From positions 124,001 through 188,000 of the forward strand of contig CANHNJ010000001.1 in the NCBI GenBank assembly GCA_947462105.1: a stretch of DNA of 64,000 bases. The letters run 5' to 3'. Below are positions 10,658 to 18,247 of this stretch, one piece after another; position 1 is the stretch's first letter; the number at the start of each line of letters is the position of its first letter. A program made the position numbers and the translations under genes. The DNA comes from Alphaproteobacteria bacterium (GTDB taxonomy: Bacteria > Pseudomonadota > Alphaproteobacteria > Micropepsales > Micropepsaceae). The notes below the pieces were generated by a model, which saw nothing but the letters and a program-made list of their open reading frames with translations, was not told where the DNA came from and searched no databases.

Positions 10658-12001
10658 CTAGTGCCCCAGGCCCGCCAGGTGCTTCTCGAGCCAGTGGATC
10701 GAGTAATCGCCATTGATGATGTCGGGATCGCGCACCAGGCCCTGGAACAGGGGAATGGTGGTCTCGATGCCGCCCACCACCAGCTCGTCCAGCGCGCGGC
10801 GCAGGCGCAACAGGCACTCGTTGCGGTTGCGGGCATGGACGATCAGCTTGCCTGCCAGGCTGTCGTAGTGGGGCGGGATGCGATAGCCGGCATAGATCGC
10901 ACTGTCGAAGCGCACGCCCAGGCCGCCCGGGGTGTGGAACTGGGTAATCAGGCCGGGCGAGGGCCGGAAGGTGAAAGGATGCTCCGCATTGATGCGGCAT
11001 TCGATGGCGTGGCCCTCGAAGACGATATCTTTCTGGGTTAAGTCCATGGCCGCGCCCGAGGCGATGCGGATCTGCTCGCGCACGATGTCGATGCCGGTGA
11101 TGGCTTCCGTGACCGGATGCTCCACCTGCAGGCGGGTATTCATCTCGATGAAATAGAAGCGGCCATCCTCATAGAGGAACTCGATGGTGCCGGCGCCGAG
11201 ATAGCCCAGCTTCTCCAGCGCGCGGGTGCAGATGCCGCCGATATCGTCACGTTCCTGCGCATTGAGGGCGGGGCTGCCCGCTTCTTCCCAGACCTTCTGG
11301 TGGCGGCGCTGCAGCGAGCAGTCGCGCTCACCCAGGTGCACCACCTTGCCGTGGCTGTCGGCCAGGATCTGGATTTCGATATGGCGCGGCTTCTGGAGGT
11401 ACTTCTCCATATAGACCGTGTCGTTGCCGAAGGCGGCCTTGGCCTCGGTGCGGGCCTGGCTGAGCGCGAAACTGAGCTCGCTGGCGTCCTTCGCCACCTT
11501 CATGCCGCGGCCGCCGCCGCCGGCGGTGGCCTTGATCAGCACGGGATAGCCGATGCCTTCGGCGATCTTCGCCGCCTCGGCGTCGCTGACTTCGCCGTCG
11601 GAGCCGGGCACGGTGGGAATGCCCAGTTCCTTCACCGTCTGCTTGGCGGTGATCTTGTCGCCCATCATGCGGATATGGTCGGCGGTGGGGCCGATGAAGG
11701 TCAGGCCGTGTTCCTTGACGATGTCGGCGAACTTGGCGTTCTCCGACAGGAAGCCATAGCCGGGATGGATCGCCTCGGCGCCGGTGATCTCGCAGGCGGC
11801 GATGATCGAGGCCATGTTGAGATAGGACTGGCCGGCAGCGGGCGGGCCGACACAGACGCTTTCGTCTGCCAGGCGCACATGCATGGCGTCGCTGTCTGCG
11901 GTGGAGTGGATCGCCACCGTGGCGATGCCCATCTCCTTGCAGGCGCGGATGACGCGCAGGGCGATTTCGCCGCGATTGGCGATGAGGATCTTCTCGAACA
12001 T
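10658..12001 (-). CDS. accC: Acetyl-CoA carboxylase, biotin carboxylase subunit
   Basis: AccC carboxylates the biotin on AccB with ATP and bicarbonate, the first half of the acetyl-CoA carboxylase reaction. The 447-residue protein shows the preATP-grasp start [17 protein letters not shown], the glycine-rich ATP loop GGGGRGM, HLGERDCSLQRRHQK, and the catalytic EMNTRLQVEHPVTE. Its ATG overlaps the accB stop by one base (ATGA on the minus strand), so aroQ-accB-accC are coupled. Length and motifs are complete. Confidence 0.98.
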   Translation of the reverse strand: MFEKILIANRGEIALRVIRACKEMGIATVAIHSTADSDAMHVRLADESVCVGPPAAGQSYLNMASIIAACEITGAEAIHPGYGFLSENAKFADIVKEHGLTFIGPTADHIRMMGDKITAKQTVKELGIPTVPGSDGEVSDAEAAKIAEGIGYPVLIKATAGGGGRGMKVAKDASELSFALSQARTEAKAAFGNDTVYMEKYLQKPRHIEIQILADSHGKVVHLGERDCSLQRRHQKVWEEAGSPALNAQERDDIGGICTRALEKLGYLGAGTIEFLYEDGRFYFIEMNTRLQVEHPVTEAITGIDIVREQIRIASGAAMDLTQKDIVFEGHAIECRINAEHPFTFRPSPGLITQFHTPGGLGVRFDSAIYAGYRIPPHYDSLAGKLIVHARNRNECLLRLRRALDELVVGGIETTIPLFQGLVRDPDIINGDYSIHWLEKHLAGLGH

Positions 12002-12465
12002 CAGCCGATGACGCAGAGAGTCTGGCCGAACTCGACCGGGTCCTTGTCGGAAACGCAGATCTCGGTGACCGTGCCGCTGCGCGGCGCGATGATCGGGTTC
12101 ATGGTCTTCATCGCCTCGACAATGAACAGCGTCTCGCCTTCCTTCACCGGCTTGCCGACGGCAATGAAGGCCGGCTTGCCCGGCTCGGCCGCAAGATAGA
12201 CGGTGCCGACCATGGGCGACGGTACCGCGCCCGCAACCGGGCCGGAAGCAGTGGGCGCCGCGACGGGCGCAGCCGCAACCGGTGCGGAGGCCGCAACAGC
12301 GGCGGCGTTGACGGCGGCGCGGGACACGCGGATGCGCGCGCCGTTATGCTCGATCTCGATCTCGGTCAGGCCGGTCTCGTTCAGCAGCGCGGAAAGCTCG
12401 CGGATGGCGTCGGCATCGACGCCGGGCTTGGCCACGGCTTTTGCCTTGGGATCGTCTTTGCTCAT
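12001..12465 (-). CDS. accB: Acetyl-CoA carboxylase, biotin carboxyl carrier protein
   Basis: This 154-residue carrier is biotinylated at K120 in the canonical EAMKTMN. The order is an N-terminal folded segment (about 15-50), an Ala/Pro/Val-rich hinge (about 50-80) and the C-terminal biotinyl domain (about 80-154). It is the middle gene of aroQ-accB-accC; its ATG overlaps the aroQ stop by four bases. Confidence 0.98.
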   Translation of the reverse strand: MSKDDPKAKAVAKPGVDADAIRELSALLNETGLTEIEIEHNGARIRVSRAAVNAAAVAASAPVAAAPVAAPTASGPVAGAVPSPMVGTVYLAAEPGKPAFIAVGKPVKEGETLFIVEAMKTMNPIIAPRSGTVTEICVSDKDPVEFGQTLCVIG

Positions 12466-12935
12466 TTCTTCTTGGCCTTCAGGATGTCAGCGACAGCGTC
12501 GACGGCACGGATATAGCCCTGTGCGCCGAAGCCCATGATGATGCCGGTCGCGGCCTTGGCCACCCAGGAATGGTGGCGGAAGGGCTCACGCCGGTGCAGG
12601 TTCGACAGGTGGCATTCGATGATCGGAATGGTGCAGGCCAGCAGCGCGTCGAGGATGGCGACGGAGGTGTGGCCGTAACCGGCGGGATTGATGATGATGG
12701 CGGATGCCTGCTTGCGCGCTTCCTGGATCCAGTCGACCAGGTCGCCCTCGCGGTTGGTCTGGCGGAAGACCACCGACAGGCCATGCGTCTTGGCCTGAGC
12801 GGCGCACATCTCGCCGATCTGGGGCAGGGTGGTGTAGCCGTAAATCTCAGGCTCCCGGTCCCCCAGCAGGTTGGTATTGGGGCCGTTGAGAATGTAAATC
12901 GGCAAAGTCTTGTTTTCTTTGGCTTTTTTAGCCAT
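12462..12935 (-). CDS. aroQ: 3-dehydroquinate dehydratase, type II
   Basis: AroQ converts 3-dehydroquinate to 3-dehydroshikimate in aromatic amino-acid synthesis. The 157 residues carry [11 protein letters not shown] (the usual Leu after NGPN is Thr here), the lid with EIYGYTTL, the [17 protein letters not shown] block and the [18 protein letters not shown] segment. Both ends of the protein are Lys-rich. It heads the aroQ-accB-accC operon, the arrangement common in Alphaproteobacteria. The short gap to thiS-thiG (68 bases) holds the divergent promoters. Confidence 0.97.
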   Translation of the reverse strand: MAKKAKENKTLPIYILNGPNTNLLGDREPEIYGYTTLPQIGEMCAAQAKTHGLSVVFRQTNREGDLVDWIQEARKQASAIIINPAGYGHTSVAILDALLACTIPIIECHLSNLHRREPFRHHSWVAKAATGIIMGFGAQGYIRAVDAVADILKAKKK

Positions 12936-12967
12936 ATACGGTCCCTATCCGGAAGCGATTCAAGCCT

Positions 12968-12973
12968 TATAAT
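12968..12973 (+). promoter_or_regulatory. Candidate -10 element for the thiS-thiG gene
   Basis: A perfect TATAAT stands about 30 bases upstream of the ATG at 13004. No matching -35 hexamer is seen at 16-18 bases. The 68-base divergent gap is too short for a TPP riboswitch, and the THI-box core is absent. Confidence 0.35.
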
Positions 12974-13003
12974 CGCATCCCTCGCGGAACGGAAATCCTG
13001 TCT

Positions 13004-14002
13004 ATGTCCTTGAATGTCACACTGAACGGCGAAGCCCGCCAATTGCCCGGTCCCGTCAGCGTCGCCGGAATGCTGACCGGCCTGGGGCTCGACCCCGCCA
13101 AACTCGCGGTGGAGCGCAATCTGGCCATCGTCCCACGCTCGACGTACGGCAGCGTGACGGTGGAAGAGGGCGACCGGTTCGAGATCGTGCACTTCATCGG
13201 CGGCGGCAATGCGCCCGTCGTGCCGCCGAAAGAAGACAGGCCGCTGGTGATTGCTGGCAAGACCTATTCGTCGCGCCTGATCATCGGCACGGGCAAGTTC
13301 AAATCCTATGCGGAGAATGCCCAGGCGCTGGAAGCCAGCGGCGCGCAGATGGTGACGGTGGCGGTGCGCCGCGTGAACCTCACCGACCCGAACCAGCCCA
13401 AGCTGATCGATTTCATTGACCCGAAGAAATACACCTACCTGCCCAACACTGCCGGTTGCTACACCGGCGAGGATGCCGTGCGCACGCTGCGCCTGGCGCG
13501 CGAGGCCGGCGGCTGGACCCTGGTCAAGCTGGAAGTACTGGGCGAGAAGAAGCTGCTCTATCCTGACATGCTGGAGACGCTGCGCGCCACCGAGATGCTG
13601 GCCAAGGACGGTTTCCAGGTCATGGTCTATTGCAGCGACGATCCTTTGATGGCCAAGCGGCTGGAAGACATGGGCGCGGTGGCGATCATGCCGCTGGCGT
13701 CTCCGATTGGCTCCGGCATGGGCCTGACCGCCACGGTCAATATCCGCATGATCATCGAGGACGCCAAGGTGCCGGTGATCGTGGATGCAGGCATCGGCAC
13801 GGCCTCGGACGCGGCGGTGGCGATGGAGCTGGGCTGTGATGCGGTGATCTCCAACACCGCCATCGCCCATGCGCAGGAGCCGGTGAAGATGGCCCACGCG
13901 ATGAAGCTGGCGGTGGAAGCGGGGCGTCTGGCCTGGCTCGCGGGCCGCATGCCGAAGAAGGCTTATGCCGATCCGTCCAGCCCGCTCAGCGGGCTAATTT
14001 AG
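13004..14002 (+). CDS. thiG: ThiS-ThiG fusion: sulfur carrier and thiazole synthase
   Basis: The single frame (332 residues) joins a ThiS-like beta-grasp domain (about 1-68) to ThiG (about 80-332). ThiG makes the thiazole phosphate of thiamine from DXP, dehydroglycine and ThiS-thiocarboxylate. The ThiS part ends in HFIGGGNAP, with the Gly-Gly at 66-68 continuing into the linker rather than being a free C-terminus. The ThiG part has the Schiff-base lysine near K175 ([10 protein letters not shown]), LIIGTGKF and [12 protein letters not shown]. No other thi gene is adjacent. Such fusions are known in databases; how the carrier is activated is the open question. Confidence 0.93.
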   Translation: MSLNVTLNGEARQLPGPVSVAGMLTGLGLDPAKLAVERNLAIVPRSTYGSVTVEEGDRFEIVHFIGGGNAPVVPPKEDRPLVIAGKTYSSRLIIGTGKFKSYAENAQALEASGAQMVTVAVRRVNLTDPNQPKLIDFIDPKKYTYLPNTAGCYTGEDAVRTLRLAREAGGWTLVKLEVLGEKKLLYPDMLETLRATEMLAKDGFQVMVYCSDDPLMAKRLEDMGAVAIMPLASPIGSGMGLTATVNIRMIIEDAKVPVIVDAGIGTASDAAVAMELGCDAVISNTAIAHAQEPVKMAHAMKLAVEAGRLAWLAGRMPKKAYADPSSPLSGLI

Positions 14003-14122
14003 GGCGCGGTCCTTTTGCGTCTTGGGTTCGTCGCGCGTGCTCACGTACGCTAGGTACGCTCCGCGCGCGCTCCTGCCCACGCCACAAAAATCCTCGCGCC
14101 TGTAGGGTGAAGGCTTCGGTTC
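14003..14122. other. Intergenic stretch with imperfect GC-rich hairpin
   Basis: Between the convergent thiS-thiG and DsbA-like genes lies GCGCGTGCTCACGTAC (14033-14048) facing GGTACGCTCCGCGCGC (14053-14068), which can form an imperfect hairpin with GTAC at its core. It could stop transcripts from either side, but it lacks a T-run. It resembles a common alphaproteobacterial intergenic motif. No gene is seen. Confidence 0.4.
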
Positions 14123-14872
14123 TTATTTCTTGGCAAAGGCGGCGTTGAAGCCAGCTTCGTCCATAGCACCGGGATACATCCGCCCGTTGATGATGAAGGT
14201 CGGCGTGCCGTCCAGGCCGACCTTCTTGGCGAAATCATATGACGCATTCACCGTCGCCGCCGTTTCCGGCTTCATCATGTCGGTGCGCAGCTTGGCGATA
14301 TCCAGCCCGGCCTGCTTGGCGCCGGCGAAAATCATCTCTTCGGTGATCGCCTCGGCCTGGCCCATCAGGAAATAATGGAAGGCCAGGAACTTGTCGGGCT
14401 GCTGCCGCGCCGCCGCCACGCTGGCGCGGGCTGCGGTCACCGCGCCCTCGCCATGCAGTTCGCGCAGTGGAAATTCGATGAAGGCGAAGCGGGTATCACC
14501 CTTGCGCTGCGCCACGATCTTCTGCACCGCCGGCAGCGAGGCGCGGCAGAACGGGCAGTCATAGTCATAGAACTCGATCATGGTGTTGGCCGCGTTCTCC
14601 GGCCCCGTCACGAAGGCGATCTTGGGATCGAAAAAGGCATTGAGGCCGACCTTCTTGACCATCGCCTCGTTCGCGGCGGCCGTCTTGGCGTCGTCGGCCT
14701 TCTGCGCCGCTGCCGCCATCTCGTTGACGATCTGCGGATGGCTGATGAGGTAGTTGCGCAGCTGCACTTCGTTCACCGGCATGTAGCCGGTGTTGGTCAT
14801 CACGATCACCGCCGCCACCGCGATCATCGCGCCGCACAGCGCCGTCACCAGGGTCGAAATTACATTCTGCAT
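14123..14872 (-). CDS. DsbA-family thiol-disulfide oxidoreductase, membrane-anchored
   Basis: The 249-residue protein has an N-terminal membrane segment (about 8-26, probably an uncleaved anchor), a charged helical linker (about 35-75) and a thioredoxin/DsbA fold. The CPFC active site (C106, C109) lies in EFYDYDCPFCRAS, and the cis-Pro loop is DGTPTFIING. It is expected to work in the periplasm as oxidase or isomerase of disulfides. I prefer ATG 14872 over GTG 14875 because AGGA then lies 6 bases upstream. The stop of the M48 protease gene is 12 bases before, so the two form an operon, suggesting a shared role in envelope protein quality control. Confidence 0.9.
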   Translation of the reverse strand: MQNVISTLVTALCGAMIAVAAVIVMTNTGYMPVNEVQLRNYLISHPQIVNEMAAAAQKADDAKTAAANEAMVKKVGLNAFFDPKIAFVTGPENAANTMIEFYDYDCPFCRASLPAVQKIVAQRKGDTRFAFIEFPLRELHGEGAVTAARASVAAARQQPDKFLAFHYFLMGQAEAITEEMIFAGAKQAGLDIAKLRTDMMKPETAATVNASYDFAKKVGLDGTPTFIINGRMYPGAMDEAGFNAAFAKK

Positions 14873-14884
14873 CACAAATCCTGT

Positions 14885-16291
14885 TCAGCGCCGCCGCTGC
14901 GGCATGGAGCCCTGCGTCGCGCCGATAATGTCGTTGGCCCTTTGCCAGTCCGAACTGCCTTGCGGCAGCTTGGAACGCGCGCGCGAGGCGAAGACGAAGG
15001 CCTGGGGCAGGTTGCCGCCATTATAGTTTGATTCGGCGGTGGCGAGATCGGCCATCGGCAGGTTCTGCAACATGCTGTAGGCCTTGGCGACCTGGTACCA
15101 GGTGAAAGGATCTTCCTCCTCCGTCAGCAGGGCGGCCTTGAGGTTGCCCAGGGCGGCGGGCGCCAGCTTGGCATCGTCCATCGCCAGTTGGGCCGTGGCC
15201 AGTGCGGTGCGCAATTGCGGCGCCTGGGGCTTGAGGCTGACCGCCTTCTGATAGGCGGGCACCCCCAGCGCGGGCTTGGCCATCATCACGTGAATCTGGC
15301 CCAGCACTTCCTGGAAATAGGGATTGTTGGGTTCTTCGGTGATCAGGCTGTTGATCTCGGCCAGGGCCCGCTGCAGGTCAGGCTTCTTCATGTAGGCCAT
15401 GGCGCGGGCATAGCGCGCCGCCGCCGAAGTGTTGCTGACCGGATAGCGCTTGAGTGTCTCGTCAGGCGGCAGGATGAAGCCGGACAGCTTGGCCTGCACC
15501 ATCTGCAGCGCATGCACGCTCTGGGGCGGATCAGGCACATCGCGATAGGGCGAATTGTCGAGATGGTCCTGCAGGGCAGAGACGCGCTCCTGGCCCACCG
15601 GATGGCTGACGGCAAAGGGTTCGATCTTGTAGGCGGAGCGCGCCTGTTCCTGCGCGAAGCGCACAAAGGTGTCGTACATGCCCTGCGGCGACTGGCGCGT
15701 GGCGGTCAGCAGCTTGACGGCAATCTGGTCGGCCGAGGATTCCTGGATGCGGCTGAAGGCATTGTACTGGTTCTGCGCGATCGACTGGCCCATGCTCATG
15801 ATGGCGGCACCGGCCGGGCCACCGCCCGCCAGCATCACCGCCAGGCCCACCACCATCGACAGCAGCATGGGCACGCTGGCCTTGTTCATGGCGTCGCTGC
15901 CGCGGGTCAGATGGCCACCCGACAAATGGCCGGTCTCGTGCGCCAGCACGCCGATCAGCTCGTTGGGCTTCTTCACCTCCAGCAGCATGCCGGCGAAGAT
16001 GAAGATGTCCTGTGGCTGGGTGGCGAAGGCATTGATGCTCATGTCGCCCATGAGGAAGACGCGGACGGCGTTGACGTCCATGCCGGCGGCACGGGCCAGC
16101 GGCAGCTCATAGCTGCGCAACAGCTCTTCGGTCTCGGTATCGCGCAAGGCGAAAACGGCGTTGTTCGAGGGCTGGGCGAAGGACGGCGTGATCGGTGTCA
16201 GCGCCAGCAAGGCGCCCGCAAAGCCCAGGGTGAAGGCGGTCTTCCGCCAATGCGTCCTTCTGGACGCCTGGGTGGGGTTGCATATCGTCAA
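14885..16291 (-). CDS. Periplasmic M48 metalloprotease with TPR domain (BepA-like)
   Basis: This 468-residue protein has a signal peptide ending about SFA-Q40, the zinc motif HETGH (118-122) with a downstream glutamate in QESSAD, and a C-terminal half of TPR repeats (for example SLKPQAPQLRTALATAQLA). This is the BepA/YfgC layout, which assists or degrades outer-membrane proteins such as LptD. The start is TTG at 16291: no in-frame ATG or GTG precedes the signal peptide, and GGAAAGG lies just upstream. It is followed by the DsbA-like gene, which fits a role in disulfide-dependent outer-membrane assembly. Confidence 0.92.
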   Translation of the reverse strand: MTICNPTQASRRTHWRKTAFTLGFAGALLALTPITPSFAQPSNNAVFALRDTETEELLRSYELPLARAAGMDVNAVRVFLMGDMSINAFATQPQDIFIFAGMLLEVKKPNELIGVLAHETGHLSGGHLTRGSDAMNKASVPMLLSMVVGLAVMLAGGGPAGAAIMSMGQSIAQNQYNAFSRIQESSADQIAVKLLTATRQSPQGMYDTFVRFAQEQARSAYKIEPFAVSHPVGQERVSALQDHLDNSPYRDVPDPPQSVHALQMVQAKLSGFILPPDETLKRYPVSNTSAAARYARAMAYMKKPDLQRALAEINSLITEEPNNPYFQEVLGQIHVMMAKPALGVPAYQKAVSLKPQAPQLRTALATAQLAMDDAKLAPAALGNLKAALLTEEEDPFTWYQVAKAYSMLQNLPMADLATAESNYNGGNLPQAFVFASRARSKLPQGSSDWQRANDIIGATQGSMPQRRR

Positions 16292-16432
16292 GGCTTGACC
16301 TTTCCTTCCAGCCCGCGCTTCAAGTCACCCCCGGCGCCGACCGTAGGGGGGCGCGCGGACAAGGTCAACGAAGCGCCGGGCCACGTGTGGACCGGATTTG
16401 GCGCCGAAAAAGGCAAGGATTACAACCCCGTT

Positions 16433-17797
16433 ATGTCGCGATTCCCTGTCCTTGGCTTTCTGGCCGCGCCGCTCTCCGCTCTGGTCTTTCTGGGAGGCTG
16501 TGCGGGCGGCAGCTTTTTCGGCAGCGACGGCAATGAAACCTCCGCCGTGCAGAGCGCGGGTGCGCGTCAGCTGGTCGTGGGCGACGAACCCTTTGCCGTG
16601 CGCACCGCCGCGCAGCTGCTGGCGCAGGGCGGCAGCGCGGCCGATGCGGCGACGGCGATGTTCTTCGCGCTCTCTGTCACCTATCCGGTGGCGGCGGGTC
16701 TGGGCGGTGGCGGCATCTGCATCGCGCGCGATGCAGCGGGCGGCCTGACCGAGTTCGATTTCCTGCCGCGCGCCGCCAATCGCGGCGGCGCCTATGCCGT
16801 ACCGGCCGCCGTGCGTGGCTTCCAGGAACTGCAGCGCCGTTTTGGCGCTCTGCCCTGGCAGCGCACGGTTTCGGGGGCCGAGGCGCTGGCCGATGCGGGC
16901 GTCCCCATCTCCGAAGCCTTGTCTGCGCGCCTGCAGGGTACCGAGGGCATTGTCCGCCTGGATGCTGCGCTGGCATCGCAGTTCCTCGATGAGTCCGGCC
17001 AGCTCAAGCGCGCCGGTACCAGCATGCGCAATCCGGCGCTGGCGCGCACGTTGGGCGTGGTGCGCCAGGAAGGCGCCGAAGGCTTCACCGCCAGGATCGG
17101 GGCACAGATCACGGCCTATGCGGCCGGGCAGGGCGGCGCCATCGGTGCCGATGATCTGGCGGCGGTTGTCGTGCGCCAGGTCCAGCCGGCGCGGCGCACG
17201 CTGGGCCAGTTCACCGTTGCCTATCCCAATACCGGCACCGGCGCAGGTGCTTTCGCCGCCGCGCTGCTGTCTGGCGTGGCGAATGCCGGCGCAGCCAATG
17301 CCAATGCGGCGGGCGTGGCGTCGGCGCGGGCTGCGCTGGCCTCGTTCAACGCGACCAGCATTCCCGCCGACTTCGGCTCCACCGGCTTTGCCGTGGTGGA
17401 CAACCAGGGTGCGGCGGTGTCGTGCGCCGTGACGCTGAACGGTCCGTTCGGTGCTGGCCGCACCGTCACCGATACCGGCATGCAGTTGGCGGCAGCGCCG
17501 TCCGGTCCTTCCGGCCTGGCCTCGGCCTTCCTGATGCCGGTGATTGCGGCGGGTGATGGTTACACCTTCGTCGGCGCTGCGGCAGGCGGGCCCAATGGCA
17601 GCGCGGCGCTGGCGGGTGCGCTGGTGCGCATGGCGCGCGGCGCGCGTCTGTCTGCGCCCGGTGATCTGCAGGGCAGCGGCGCGGCCCCGAAGGACACGAT
17701 CAACGTGATCGCCTGCCAGGACAGCTGCGTGGCGCTGACCGATCCGGGCGGAGCCGGGCTGGGCGCGACCGGCGACAGGCCAGTTCTGTCCCAGTGA
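16433..17797 (+). CDS. Gamma-glutamyltransferase-like lipoprotein, divergent
   Basis: The 454-residue protein resembles gamma-glutamyltranspeptidase in outline: N-terminal AAQLLAQGGSAADAATAMFFALSV and GLGGGGICIA match the large subunit, and GSTGFAVVDNQGAAVSC with a TGMQL block matches the start of the small subunit. It is about 120 residues shorter than classical enzymes. The catalytic Thr of the TTH motif aligns with S316, followed by T317-G, so the nucleophile is changed to Ser or lost. MSRFPV...FLGGC is a lipoprotein signal with C23 as lipid site. The gene is coupled to the GFA gene by a GTGA overlap. The enzyme activity is uncertain. Confidence 0.78.
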   Translation: MSRFPVLGFLAAPLSALVFLGGCAGGSFFGSDGNETSAVQSAGARQLVVGDEPFAVRTAAQLLAQGGSAADAATAMFFALSVTYPVAAGLGGGGICIARDAAGGLTEFDFLPRAANRGGAYAVPAAVRGFQELQRRFGALPWQRTVSGAEALADAGVPISEALSARLQGTEGIVRLDAALASQFLDESGQLKRAGTSMRNPALARTLGVVRQEGAEGFTARIGAQITAYAAGQGGAIGADDLAAVVVRQVQPARRTLGQFTVAYPNTGTGAGAFAAALLSGVANAGAANANAAGVASARAALASFNATSIPADFGSTGFAVVDNQGAAVSCAVTLNGPFGAGRTVTDTGMQLAAAPSGPSGLASAFLMPVIAAGDGYTFVGAAAGGPNGSAALAGALVRMARGARLSAPGDLQGSGAAPKDTINVIACQDSCVALTDPGGAGLGATGDRPVLSQ

Positions 17798-18195
17798 AAG
17801 TGCACGGAACCTGCCACTGCAGCGCCATCGCCTATGAGGCGGTGGTCGATCCCGCCCGCGCCGTCGTCTGCCATTGTGCCGATTGCCAGGTGCTTTCCGG
17901 CGCGCCGTTTCGCGCCTCGGCTCCTGCCAAGGCGGAAGACTTCAAGCTGCTGCGCGGCGTGCCCACGGTCTATGTGAAGACGGCGGAAAGCGGCAACCCC
18001 CGGGCCCAGGGCTTTTGCGGCGCCTGCGGCAGCGCGCTCTATTCCGCCGATGCGCCAGACGCGAAGGTCTATAATTTGCGCATTGGCGCGATGGCAGAAC
18101 GGGACGCGCTGCCGCCGCGACGCGCGATCTGGTGCGGCTCTGCCCTGGACTGGACCCGCGACCTGCTGGATTTGCCGGATATTCAGAAGCAGTAA
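17794..18195 (+). CDS. GFA family protein (glutathione-dependent formaldehyde-activating fold)
   Basis: The 133-residue protein carries the zinc pattern of the family: GTCHCSAI near residue 6, CHCADC near 27, and FCGACGSALY near 74. Members bind zinc and in a few cases glutathione; the substrate of this one is unknown. GTG at 17794 overlaps the TGA of the GGT-like gene. A good terminator follows two bases after the stop, so this is the last gene of the pair. Confidence 0.9.
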   Translation: MKVHGTCHCSAIAYEAVVDPARAVVCHCADCQVLSGAPFRASAPAKAEDFKLLRGVPTVYVKTAESGNPRAQGFCGACGSALYSADAPDAKVYNLRIGAMAERDALPPRRAIWCGSALDWTRDLLDLPDIQKQ

Positions 18196-18196
18196 A

Positions 18197-18226
18197 GGCG
18201 GCTCGCGTTGGCGAACCGCCTTTTTT
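18197..18226 (+). terminator. Rho-independent terminator after the GFA gene
   Basis: A stem GGCGGCTCGC (18197-18206) / GCGAACCGCC (18211-18220) with one mismatch and a GTTG loop is followed by six T (18221-18226). It separates the GFA gene from the opposing rne stop. Confidence 0.85.
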
Positions 18227-18247
18227 CATTTCCGGCGTTGTGGCGAA

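Noticed and set aside
12936-13003. TPP riboswitch before thiS-thiG
   Set aside because: The gap is only 68 bases and the THI-box core sequences are missing.
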